From Flavobacteriales bacterium (GTDB lineage: Bacteria; Bacteroidota; Bacteroidia; UBA10329), in contig JAGYJL010000003.1 of NCBI GenBank assembly GCA_018402015.1, forward strand, positions 27,043 to 91,042: a DNA stretch of 64,000 nucleotides. Direction: 5' to 3'. Shown one piece after another: positions 44,712-53,729 of this stretch (positions are counted from its first letter, which is position 1; each line of letters begins with the position of its first letter). Below the pieces are notes generated by a model. The model ran no database searches. It was given only the letters and a program-made list of their open reading frames with translations, and was not told the origin of the DNA. The position numbers and the translations under genes were made by a program.

Positions 44712-44740
44712 TTCCGAACTGACCAAATGAAAAGTCGGAG

Positions 44741-44771
44741 GTCGTCAGCTCAAAGTTGACGACCTTTGTTT
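44741..44771 (+). terminator. Hairpin terminator between ECF sigma and idi
   Basis: AGGTCGTCAGCTCAAAGTTGACGACCTTTGTTTT. Confidence 0.65.
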
Positions 44772-44778
44772 TATCTGA

Positions 44779-45330
44779 ATGAAAGTAGAACAGGTGATAT
44801 TAGTGAACGAAATGGACGAGGAACTCGGCCTCATGGAAAAGTTGGAAGCACACCAAAAAGGTGCGTTGCATCGGGCTGTCTCTGTGTTCATATTCAATAG
44901 ACAAGGCGAGTTATTGATGCAAAAACGCGCTTCCACCAAATATCATGGTGCTGGTCTTTGGACAAATACGTGTTGTACACATCCACGCGTGGGAGAAACC
45001 AATCTGGAATGTGCACATCGCAGATTGAAAGAGGAAATGGGCTTCGATACTGAGTTAGAAGAGCGCTTCTCATTTATTTATAACAGCGAAGTTGAAAACG
45101 GTTTGATCGAGAATGAATTCGACCACGTTTTCTTCGGAGTATATGAAGGTGATTTCAAACTGAACAAGGAAGAGGTAGAAGATTGTACCTTTACATCGTT
45201 AGGCAATGTATCCAAAGACGCGGATCAACATCCAGAACGATTTTCAATCTGGTTCCGCATTATCCTAGAGAAGTTTAAGGAACACCTATCAGGAATGGAA
45301 CACACGCTACAAAAGGCGGTGGGAGTATAA
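44779..45330 (+). CDS. idi: Isopentenyl-diphosphate delta-isomerase (type 1)
   Basis: NEMDEELGLMEKLEAHQKGALHRAVSVFIFN; WTNTCCTHPRVGE; RLKEEMGF. Confidence 0.95.
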   Translation: MKVEQVILVNEMDEELGLMEKLEAHQKGALHRAVSVFIFNRQGELLMQKRASTKYHGAGLWTNTCCTHPRVGETNLECAHRRLKEEMGFDTELEERFSFIYNSEVENGLIENEFDHVFFGVYEGDFKLNKEEVEDCTFTSLGNVSKDADQHPERFSIWFRIILEKFKEHLSGMEHTLQKAVGV

Positions 45331-45737
45331 TGAAGGTAACAGTTAGCAGAAAGGCGCAGTTCAATGCTGCCCATCGGTTGTATAACCCCAATTGGTCGTT
45401 CGAGAAGAACGATGAGGTGTTCGGCAAGTGCAATAACCCCAACTATCATGGTCACAATTACCAGTTAATTGTCTCGGTAAAAGGAACAATTGACCCCGAA
45501 ACGGGTTACGTAATCGATATGAAGGATTTGAAAGCCTTGATCAAAGAGCATGTAGAAGATGTCTTTGATCATCGCAATTTAAATCTCGACACAGAAGATT
45601 TTAAAGAGTTAAATCCAACGGCAGAAAATATTGCTGTAGTTATTTGGAACAAGCTTCGTCCGCACTTGAAAAGTGAATTGGAGCTAAAAGTGGTTTTATA
45701 TGAAACAGAACGGAATTTTGTTGAATTTGAAGGATAA
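45330..45737 (+). CDS. queD: 6-carboxy/6-pyruvoyl-tetrahydropterin synthase family protein
   Basis: FNAAHRLYN...GKCNNPNYHGHNYQLIVSVKG; DHRNLN; PTAENIAVVIW. Confidence 0.85.
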   Translation: MKVTVSRKAQFNAAHRLYNPNWSFEKNDEVFGKCNNPNYHGHNYQLIVSVKGTIDPETGYVIDMKDLKALIKEHVEDVFDHRNLNLDTEDFKELNPTAENIAVVIWNKLRPHLKSELELKVVLYETERNFVEFEG

Positions 45738-46410
45738 GGATTTCGAAGTGATAGAAGAAGTGGGCGACAACCACGTTGGAACTTCTCTAGAAACACCGAT
45801 GAAGCCGAATGCACACGCCATTTCCGACAAGGAAAAGATGGAGAAGATTGCAGCACATTTCGCTGAGATCATGGACACACTTGGCCTAGACCTAACGGAC
45901 GATAGCCTTAGCGGAACGCCAATGCGTGTAGCTAAAATGTACGTGGAAGAAGTCTTTTCTGGATTGAACCCAAAGAGCAAACCAGATGTGAAGCTCTTTG
46001 AGAACAAGTATAAGTACAAAGAAATGTTGGTGGAGAAAGACATCAAGGTTCATTCTTTCTGCGAGCATCATTTTGTACCGATTATTGGAGTGGCTCATGT
46101 TGCCTACATCAATAAAGGCAAAGTGGTTGGCCTTTCTAAGTTGAACCGTGTGGTGGATTATTTTGCCAAGCGACCACAAGTACAAGAACGATTAACGGTG
46201 CAAATTGCCAACGAACTGAAAGAAGCTTTAGGAACAGACGATGTTGCAGTTCTGATTGACGCAAAGCACATGTGTGTTTCTTTACGAGGAGTTGAGGATA
46301 CAACAAGTAGTACTGTTACTGCTAGTTATGGTGGTTCGTTCCAAAACGAAGAGACAAAAAAGGAGTTCTTACAGTACGTCTATTTCGAGATAATGAAAAA
46401 TGAAGAATGA
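45700..46410 (+). CDS. folE: GTP cyclohydrolase I
   Basis: TPMRVAKMYVEEVFSGL; HSFCEHHFVPIIGVAHVAYI; KHMCVSLRGVEDTTSSTVTASYGG. Confidence 0.95.
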   Translation: MKQNGILLNLKDKDFEVIEEVGDNHVGTSLETPMKPNAHAISDKEKMEKIAAHFAEIMDTLGLDLTDDSLSGTPMRVAKMYVEEVFSGLNPKSKPDVKLFENKYKYKEMLVEKDIKVHSFCEHHFVPIIGVAHVAYINKGKVVGLSKLNRVVDYFAKRPQVQERLTVQIANELKEALGTDDVAVLIDAKHMCVSLRGVEDTTSSTVTASYGGSFQNEETKKEFLQYVYFEIMKNEE

Positions 46411-46469
46411 AAATGTAAAATGACCAAGGTCTACTGACGTTTTCCCTTTTCGTTTTCCCGTTTTTCTTC

Positions 46470-47755
46470 ATGATTAAAAGAAGTTTCCATTTTTTTTGGT
46501 TTAGGCGCGATGGCGCTTGGATGACAATGCAGCATTGTATCACGCGCTGCATTCAGGAAAACCAGTACTTCCTATTTTCATTTTCGATGAAGATTCTCTC
46601 AAAACTGGAAACAAGCGATAAAAGGGTTGATTTCATTCACAGAACCTTGACAGAACTTAAATCGGAACTCAAAAAGTTGGGTTCTGATGTGGTTTTTTCA
46701 TGGAACTCCCTTTTCGGGTTTACAGCTGATTTCAATAGAAGTCAAATCGTTTTACGAATCATGATTATGAGCCGTACGCACAAGAACGAGATGCTGAAAT
46801 TGTTGCACTGCTTGAATGATAAAGGTGCTTCATTTCAAACGTTCAAAGACCAGTGCATTTTTGAGAAAGACGAAGTGCTTAAGGATGATGGCAAACCATA
46901 CACTGTTTACACACCTTATTCGAATGGAAGGCTAAGCTGAACGCGTTTTATCTCAAGTCTTATCCTACAGAAAAGTACTTCAGTAACTTTCTGAAGTTCC
47001 AAGCCGACAGTTTTCCAAGCTTAGAAGAAATGGGTTTTGAGAAAACAGATGTTTCTATTCCTTCTGCGGATTTTGAACTCAGCATTATCAAGAATTACCA
47101 CAAGACGCGAGACATCCCAAGTCTTTCGGGAACATCTCGCTTGAGTGTTCATCTCCGGTTCGGTACAATTAGCATTCGAAAACTGGCGAAGTTGGCGTTG
47201 GAAACGAACGAAAAGTTCTTGAACGAACTCATTTGGCGCGATTTCTACATGATGATTCTATGGCATTTCCCACATGTGGTTGAAGGTGCTTTCAGGCCAG
47301 CGTACGATAAAATAGAGTGGGAGCATAACGAACAACATTTTGAAGCCTGGTGCAAAGGCGAAACTGGCTATGCGATAATTGATGCTGGCATGCGCGAACT
47401 GAATGAAACAGGTTTCATGCACAACCGTGTTCGGATGATCGTAGCTAGTTTTCTTACTAAACATCTATTGCTAGACTGGCGTTGGGGAGAAGCCTATTTT
47501 GCTGAAAAACTGCTTGATTTTGAACTTTCGAGCAACAATGGTGGATGGCAATGGGCTTCTGGTTCGGGTTGCGATGCTGCTCCGTATTTCCGCGTGTTCA
47601 ATCCGTACTTGCAAACCGAGAAATTCGACCCACAGTTGAGATACGTTCAAAAATGGGTTCCTGAGTTTCAAGAGCTCACTTATCCGCAGCCAATAGTAGA
47701 TCATAAGTTTGCCAGGCAGCGCGCCATTGATAGGTACCAGAAGGCGTTGAAATAA
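46470..47755 (+). pseudogene. Cryptochrome/deoxyribodipyrimidine photolyase family protein; frame breaks near 46510-46950
   Basis: FHFFWFRRD; ELIWRDFYMMILWHFPHVV; GMRELNETGFMHNRVRMIVASFLTKHLLLDWRWGE; NNGGWQWASGSGCDAAPYFRVFNP. Confidence 0.9.
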
Positions 47756-47787
47756 AAAAGCCCAACCAAATTTGGTCGGGCTTTTCT
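47755..47787. terminator. Terminator (convergent)
   Basis: AAAAAAGCCCAACCAAATTTGGTCGGGCTTTTC. Confidence 0.8.
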
Positions 47788-47806
47788 TTATTGTTTTTGC
47801 TTGGAA

Positions 47807-48137
47807 TTATTCCACAACAAAGGAACTTTTACTGGCGTACTCGCCATTTTCGCGTACCACAGCAACGTAATCTCCTTTAGGTAGGGCTTGAACATCAATC
47901 TTGTTCACACCTAAACCTAATGTGGTTTCTAAAACTATTTCGCCAAGAGAGCTGAACACAGATACAGTTACTGATGCACCAGAAAGTTCATCGTCCACAT
48001 CAATGCTCAAATAATTATTCTCAACGCGTGGCGAAATCTCAACTTTGTTCTCTGAAGTTGGGTCGTTGTCAGAGGTATTGGCCTTTCCTCCTAAACTTAG
48101 TGCAGAGAGCAAAAAAAGGCTTAATAGGTACTTCATA
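47807..48137 (-). CDS. Small secreted protein with T9SS-like C-terminal fold
   Basis: MKYLLSLFLLSALSLGGKAN signal; VTVSVFSSLGEIVLETTLGLGVNKIDVQALPKGDYVAVVRENGEYASKSSFVVE. Confidence 0.65.
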
Positions 48138-48217
48138 AAATGTGTTTTTGAAGGGGTTCGATTCATGCCGCGAATGTATACTTCACACTACTTTGGACTT
48201 TCAAATTTGTATCATCT

Positions 48218-48248
48218 TTTTCAACAATCACATGTTCATTGTTGAAAA
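48218..48248. promoter_or_regulatory. Perfect 11-bp-arm inverted repeat
   Basis: TTTTCAACAAT-CACATGTTC-ATTGTTGAAAA. Confidence 0.55.
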
Positions 48249-48270
48249 TGACTGTTAGTTGTTACGTGAA

Positions 48271-48654
48271 TCACGCAACTTTGGCCAATAATGAGGTTTC
48301 GTACTCTAATTCTACCACAATAGCAGTTGGCGGTAAATACTTTTCTTTCACCACTTCAGCAATGGTTATTCGGTAAATACTGCCGGTAGATTGAAGTTGC
48401 GCAATACGTTTTGCCATTTGACTATTAAGGATTCCCAATCGGTAAGAACCGTAGTTCACTCCGAACATAATATGGCGGTTGTCTGCACCCGTAATTGAAT
48501 GAATTGCTAGAACACAACCTTTACGTAAATGATGATATACAAATGGTACATCACTTCTGTCAATTCCGCCTAAAAAACCATTAATAGAAACGGTGTTTGC
48601 GTGTTGAATGTGCTCGTGCGAGATGTTCAAGTGATTTGATCTATTATACTGCAT
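48271..48654 (-). CDS. Hypothetical protein (possibly HIRAN-like)
   Basis: 127 aa; start overlaps the upstream gene's stop. Confidence 0.45.
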   Translation of the reverse strand: MQYNRSNHLNISHEHIQHANTVSINGFLGGIDRSDVPFVYHHLRKGCVLAIHSITGADNRHIMFGVNYGSYRLGILNSQMAKRIAQLQSTGSIYRITIAEVVKEKYLPPTAIVVELEYETSLLAKVA

Positions 48655-49108
48655 GTCGGTATTTTTTAGCGCTGTTTACAATAGTGTTAAGCTCGGTGGT
48701 AGGTTCAGAAAGTTTTCGAAGCCATGATCTCAATCCTTCTATCTGCTCTGTATCATCTCCAGAAAGGTTTCTTGTAGCATCAGCAAGCGATTCTTGAATA
48801 AGTGGTCTGATGTCGGCATGGATGAACACAGGTTTCAGATTCAGCCATTCGTTGGTCTGTTCGTGCCAAACCTGTTTTTTAAGTAGTCCTTCGTTACTAG
48901 TGAATTCAGTGAATGATTTCCAGAAAGCCCGTTTGGTGAAGAACACATTGAAATCGCCATTCTCGGTTATGGGGCGAGAGAAATCGATAAGATCGGATTC
49001 CTCCAGAAATAGCGTGCTCCCATTTCCGATGTTCTGACGGAAGATCAATCTTCTGAATCCGTCCTTAACCACTTCCAGTACTAATTCTCTTTCTTCTGTG
49101 TTTTTCAT
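48644..49108 (-). CDS. Hypothetical protein
   Basis: 154 aa, translationally coupled to 48271..48654. Confidence 0.5.
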   Translation of the reverse strand: MKNTEERELVLEVVKDGFRRLIFRQNIGNGSTLFLEESDLIDFSRPITENGDFNVFFTKRAFWKSFTEFTSNEGLLKKQVWHEQTNEWLNLKPVFIHADIRPLIQESLADATRNLSGDDTEQIEGLRSWLRKLSEPTTELNTIVNSAKKYRHAV

Positions 49109-49149
49109 GGTGCTGTGTTTTAATTATATCAGCAAACCAATACCAAGAG

Positions 49150-49168
49150 ACCGTAAACTATTTACGGT
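49150..49168. promoter_or_regulatory. 19-bp palindrome upstream of fadD
   Basis: ACCGTAAACTATTTACGGT. Confidence 0.5.
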
Positions 49169-49284
49169 GTGATTTTTATTTCAAAAAAATGTTTGTAGCG
49201 TAGAGTAGCGTTTGTGCTATTCGTGCAGGAAACCACCACAAACGTTAGATTTGTTAAACGTAGAACCTACCTAAACATTAAAGA

Positions 49285-50958
49285 ATGGCAGATTATTTAT
49301 GGCATCAGCATTATGGAGCAGGAGTTCCAAAAGAAATAAATCCCGATAGTTATCCATCTATTGTGGCGGCTTTTGAAGAAAGCTGTATCAAGTTTGGAGA
49401 TAAGGTTGCTTTCGAGAATATGGGTGTGCCCATGACTTTCAATCAACTGAAGGAGCGCTCAGAGAATTTTGCAGCTTGGATTCAGAATAATACCGATCTG
49501 GTTCCTGGAGATAAGATCGCCATTCAAATGCCAAACCTGCTTCAATATCCCATCTGTATATACGGAGCGCTTTTGGCAGGAATGGTTGTGGTGAACGTGA
49601 ATCCGTTGTACACATCGCGAGAGATGGAACATCAATTCAACGATTCTGGAGCAAAGGCCGTTGTGATTGTGGCAAATTTCTGTGCCGAATTAGAAGAATG
49701 CCTATCGAAAACAGGGTTGAAATATGTTATCGTAACTCAGATTCCTGACTTGTTTCCACAGCCTAAACAGTTCATTGTGAACTTGGTGTTGAAATATGTG
49801 AAGAAGATGGTTCCGGCTTATAATCTACCGAAGACCATCGATTTCAAAGATGTGGTCAAATCGCAAGGCAAGAAACCAAAGCCGGTTAAAATTAAGAACA
49901 CCGACACTGCGTTTCTTCAATATACCGGTGGAACAACTGGTGTTTCGAAAGGCGCGGTACTTACGCACAGAAATGTTATTGCCAACATGGAGCAGATGCG
50001 CGGACTGATGGGCGATATAATCAAAGAAGGGCAGGAGGTTATCGTTACGCCATTGCCCATGTATCACATCTTCTCGCTTACGGTAAACTGTTTGGCGTTC
50101 ATTTGCATGGGAGGTAAGAACGTATTGATCACAAACCCGCGTGATATACCTGCTTTTGTAAAGGAACTTCGGAAGCATAAATGGACCGTACTTACAGGTG
50201 TCAATACCTTATTCAATGGACTTTTGAATAATGAGGAGTTCAAGAAACTGGATTTCAGTTCTGTAAAACTGGTAATCGGTGGAGCAATGGCTATTCAGAA
50301 AGTGGTAGCCGAAAAATGGAGAGACGTTACGGGCAATTTGCTTGTAGAGGGTTATGGACTTACTGAGAGTTCTCCTGTTGCATCGGCAAATCCAATCGAT
50401 GGTCGTGCGAGAATCGGTACCATCGGAATACCAGTTGCATCTACCAACATGAAGTTGTGCGATGAGAATGGGAACGAAGTAGCGATTGGCGAACGTGGCG
50501 AGATCAACATACAAGGGCCACAGGTAATGCAGGGCTATTATAACCGACCCGAGGAAACTGCCAATGTTTTGAAAGATGGATGGCTAAGAACCGGAGATGT
50601 GGCTGTAATGAGCGAGGATGGTTTCTTTACCATTGTTGACCGTATCAAGGACATGATCATTGTTTCCGGATTCAATGTTTATCCGAACGAAGTGGAGGAT
50701 GTCATAGCATCTCATCCAAAGGTTCTTGAAGTTGCGGCCATTGGTGTTCCTGATGCAAAATCTACAGAGGCAGTGAAGGTGTTCATTGTGAAAAAAGACC
50801 CAAGTCTTACGGAGCAGGAGATTCGCGATTTCTGCGAAGAGAACATGACCGGTTACAAAAAGCCGAAGCACATTGCGTTCAGAGATGAATTGCCAAAGAC
50901 CAATGTTGGCAAGATCCTTAGAAGAGCATTGCGTGAGGAGGAGGAAGCCAAAGCCTGA
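49285..50958 (+). CDS. fadD: Long-chain-fatty-acid--CoA ligase
   Basis: FLQYTGGTTGVSKGAVLTHRNV; GYGLTESSPV; DGWLRTGDVAVMSEDGFFTIVDRIKDMIIVSGFNVYPNEVE. Confidence 0.95.
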   Translation: MADYLWHQHYGAGVPKEINPDSYPSIVAAFEESCIKFGDKVAFENMGVPMTFNQLKERSENFAAWIQNNTDLVPGDKIAIQMPNLLQYPICIYGALLAGMVVVNVNPLYTSREMEHQFNDSGAKAVVIVANFCAELEECLSKTGLKYVIVTQIPDLFPQPKQFIVNLVLKYVKKMVPAYNLPKTIDFKDVVKSQGKKPKPVKIKNTDTAFLQYTGGTTGVSKGAVLTHRNVIANMEQMRGLMGDIIKEGQEVIVTPLPMYHIFSLTVNCLAFICMGGKNVLITNPRDIPAFVKELRKHKWTVLTGVNTLFNGLLNNEEFKKLDFSSVKLVIGGAMAIQKVVAEKWRDVTGNLLVEGYGLTESSPVASANPIDGRARIGTIGIPVASTNMKLCDENGNEVAIGERGEINIQGPQVMQGYYNRPEETANVLKDGWLRTGDVAVMSEDGFFTIVDRIKDMIIVSGFNVYPNEVEDVIASHPKVLEVAAIGVPDAKSTEAVKVFIVKKDPSLTEQEIRDFCEENMTGYKKPKHIAFRDELPKTNVGKILRRALREEEEAKA

Positions 50959-50974
50959 TTCTCAAATGCATTGA

Positions 50975-51012
50975 AAAAGAAAGGGCGGTTCCATTGGAGC
51001 CGCCCTTTTCAT
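50975..51012. terminator. Terminator
   Basis: AAAGGGCGGTTCCATTGGAGCCGCCCTTTT. Confidence 0.8.
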
Positions 51013-51030
51013 TTTATACGCTTCTTTAAA

Positions 51031-51480
51031 TCATCTTACAACCTTCACCTTTGCAGCTTCTGGACCTTTCATTCCGGGCTGTACTTCAAACGTTACTTTA
51101 TTGCCTTCGTTGATGTCTTCCGTTACGTTATTGATGTGAACGAAAATACTTTCTTGATTATCAGTGTCTTTGATGAAACCGTATCCTTTATCGTGGTTGA
51201 AGAATGACACGATGCCATTTCTAACCGGGTCAAAATCAGAATCATCCTTTTTCGGTATACCGAGCTCAATATCCTCAGCCTTGATAACTTCTTTTTTCTT
51301 TGTTGGATCCGGTGGCGTGTCAACGATCATACCGTTTTCATCCACATAAGCAATCATATCATCAAAGCTGCTTTTGCCCTCTTCTTTTCTGGCCATTTTG
51401 GCCTCTTCCTTCTCCTTGCGTTTTTTCGCTTTCTTCTTTTCTCGTTCTTTTTTACCGAATGTTTCCTGAGATCTACCCAT
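51031..51480 (-). CDS. Cold-shock-domain protein with long basic N-terminal region
   Basis: GIVSFFNHDKGYGFIKDTDNQESIFVHINNVTEDINEGNKVTFEVQPGMKGPEAAKVKVVR. Confidence 0.9.
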   Translation of the reverse strand: MGRSQETFGKKEREKKKAKKRKEKEEAKMARKEEGKSSFDDMIAYVDENGMIVDTPPDPTKKKEVIKAEDIELGIPKKDDSDFDPVRNGIVSFFNHDKGYGFIKDTDNQESIFVHINNVTEDINEGNKVTFEVQPGMKGPEAAKVKVVR

Positions 51481-51648
51481 TTATACCGTAGTGCACTTTT
51501 ATTGTATTTGGTCTTGTACGAACCGAGGGATTACAACGCGTTCTGAAAGATTGTCAGAAAGTGCAATTTCGATGACCTTGGAAACCAAATTTACCCAAGG
51601 TTCTTTGCGCAAAGATAGCAAACCGTTATTTGCCTTTGGAAAATGATT

Positions 51649-52626
51649 TCAGTCCAAGCTAATATCCACAGGCTCAATGACTTTTACCCCAGTTCCAAAA
51701 GATCGAATGGTGGCTTTCAATTCGTAGCTCGGAATAACCTTCAGTTCTACCGTCAGTCCATCCGCACTTTCATTGATGATCTTTTGCGTTGGATGCAAAG
51801 GTTGGGCTTTTACGTAGCGACCTTCTTGCGAAGCAAATTTCAGCACAATTTTCTCCGGTTTTCCGCCAGCCGTAATGCCAAAACTGTATTTGAATAAGGT
51901 TTCAGGATCAAAGCTTTTATCCACGGTAAAATAATTTTCTCGGATGGAGAGATCGGAGATGCGGTCGAGGCCAAAGGTTTTTACTTTCCCCGCATCGGCA
52001 TCTTTACCGATAACATACCAACGGTTACGGTATTCTTTCAGTAAATAGGGATGCAGCACGCGTTCGCTTTCACTTTCATCCAAAAACGAAATATATCTGA
52101 AACGCAATTCGCGGGTTTCTTTGATCGCTTGTAGCAAGATCGGAAGTAGATCGGTTCCTTTTGCCATAGGTGTGTTCTCAAACTGCACGAAGCGATCGAT
52201 GGCATCGTCTTGAATTTCGGGCGAAATGCTCAATCGGTCCATGATCTTCTGAATGGCGGATCCGAATTGGTCGAAGATGGCCAGATCCTTGAACTGGAAA
52301 AGCGTGGTGGCAGCAAAACGAATGGCTTCTTTGTCCTCTTCGCTCAAACTGATCTCCTTAATGGTATACTCCGGATCTTCGTAGAAATAGCCTTTTTCGA
52401 GCTTTGAATATGCAATAGGGGCGTAATACCCCAATTCACCTTCATTCTTCATTGCCCACATGTCCTTTTCGATGGTGCTGATGGAAATCCGCTCGTCCGA
52501 ACTTCCGTAAAGCGCTTGTTCGCAGGCATATTTCAGGTCTTCCTTTGTCGGGAATTTCCGGCCTTTGTTGGTCAGGCAATCGTCAATAATGCGGTAGCGG
52601 AGTAAAGCGTATTTGTTGGCTGGCAT
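51649..52626 (-). CDS. WYL-domain transcriptional regulator
   Basis: ALLRYRIIDDCLTNKGRKFPTKEDLKYAC; LRFRYISF..RVLHPYLLKEYRNRWYVIGKD. Confidence 0.88.
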   Translation of the reverse strand: MPANKYALLRYRIIDDCLTNKGRKFPTKEDLKYACEQALYGSSDERISISTIEKDMWAMKNEGELGYYAPIAYSKLEKGYFYEDPEYTIKEISLSEEDKEAIRFAATTLFQFKDLAIFDQFGSAIQKIMDRLSISPEIQDDAIDRFVQFENTPMAKGTDLLPILLQAIKETRELRFRYISFLDESESERVLHPYLLKEYRNRWYVIGKDADAGKVKTFGLDRISDLSIRENYFTVDKSFDPETLFKYSFGITAGGKPEKIVLKFASQEGRYVKAQPLHPTQKIINESADGLTVELKVIPSYELKATIRSFGTGVKVIEPVDISLD

Positions 52627-52649
52627 GGGGTAAAGTTAACTTCAACTAG

Positions 52650-52681
52650 GCATAAAAAAAGCCGGACAAGCCGGCTTCTTT
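52650..52681. terminator. Terminator
   Basis: AAAAAAAGCCGGACAAGCCGGCTTCTTTTC. Confidence 0.75.
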
Positions 52682-52695
52682 TCAATTCAATTATC

Positions 52696-53592
52696 TCACC
52701 AAAGTGGGCTAGGATATTTTCCTTCATCCACCAGTTTTTGGAAGGCTTCAACTACTACAGGGCGGTCTTCGATGTAAGTAACGCCATACCAGCGGTCGTT
52801 GCTCGTCAACACTGGGAATTTGGCTTTGCCCGCATTGATCAAAGTGTCTGCTACCAAAGGAATGAAGAATTCTGCCTTTGGGTTTTCGCGATTCTCCTTC
52901 ACGAAATCGATGAACATCTTTCTACTCACTTCAAAGATTTTCGGATGAAATCCCCAGAAGTTCATGGAAACAACACTATCTGGATTTACTTCAAACGTTG
53001 CATCTCCTTCGTGGTATACCACTTTTTCTCCTTCCCAATGGATTTTCGTACGCTCATCAACTTTTGCCAAGTTATTGTCTGCATCGGCCACACAAACACC
53101 GCGACTTACCTGTCCGTGTTCGCTCAGTGTATTTCTAAGCACGTATCCTACCATAGTGTAGGTGTCTTCTGTGCATCGGTTCTTTAGAAAGTCAGCTACT
53201 TGATGGAAACCGTCTGAACCGTAGAAATCATCCGCATTGATCACGGCAAATGGCTCGTTGATCACATTATGGGCAACCAGAACGGCATGCATTGTCCCCC
53301 AAGGCTTTTCGCGATGCGGTAGGTCGGTTACGCCTTCAACAGGAGTATTCACATCTTGGTATGCATAGGCTATCTCAATTTTATCATCGAATTTTCCAGT
53401 GAACCGCGCCTTGAAATCATCGGCAAAACTTTCGCGGATAACGAATACCACTTTCCCGAATCCGGCTTGAATGGCATCGTAGATAGAATATTCAATGATG
53501 GTTTCTCCATTTGGACCAAGCGGGTCGATCTGCTTCAATCCTCCATAGCGACTGCCCATTCCAGCAGCAAGTATCAATAGTGTCGGTTTCAT
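52696..53592 (-). CDS. Sugar-phosphate nucleotidyltransferase family protein
   Basis: MKPTLLILAAGMGSRYGGLKQIDPLGPNGETIIEYSIYDAIQAGF. Confidence 0.9.
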   Translation of the reverse strand: MKPTLLILAAGMGSRYGGLKQIDPLGPNGETIIEYSIYDAIQAGFGKVVFVIRESFADDFKARFTGKFDDKIEIAYAYQDVNTPVEGVTDLPHREKPWGTMHAVLVAHNVINEPFAVINADDFYGSDGFHQVADFLKNRCTEDTYTMVGYVLRNTLSEHGQVSRGVCVADADNNLAKVDERTKIHWEGEKVVYHEGDATFEVNPDSVVSMNFWGFHPKIFEVSRKMFIDFVKENRENPKAEFFIPLVADTLINAGKAKFPVLTSNDRWYGVTYIEDRPVVVEAFQKLVDEGKYPSPLW

Positions 53593-53729
53593 TCGAATTG
53601 GTTATTTCCGCGAATATAGAAACACCAATTCAAGTGCTGTTTGTTGACCTTTGTAAGCATTAACCATCGGGTGTTAATAGTTCGTTACGATCAAGTGATG
53701 GTAAGTTTGCGAAGCGAGTAATTTCCATC

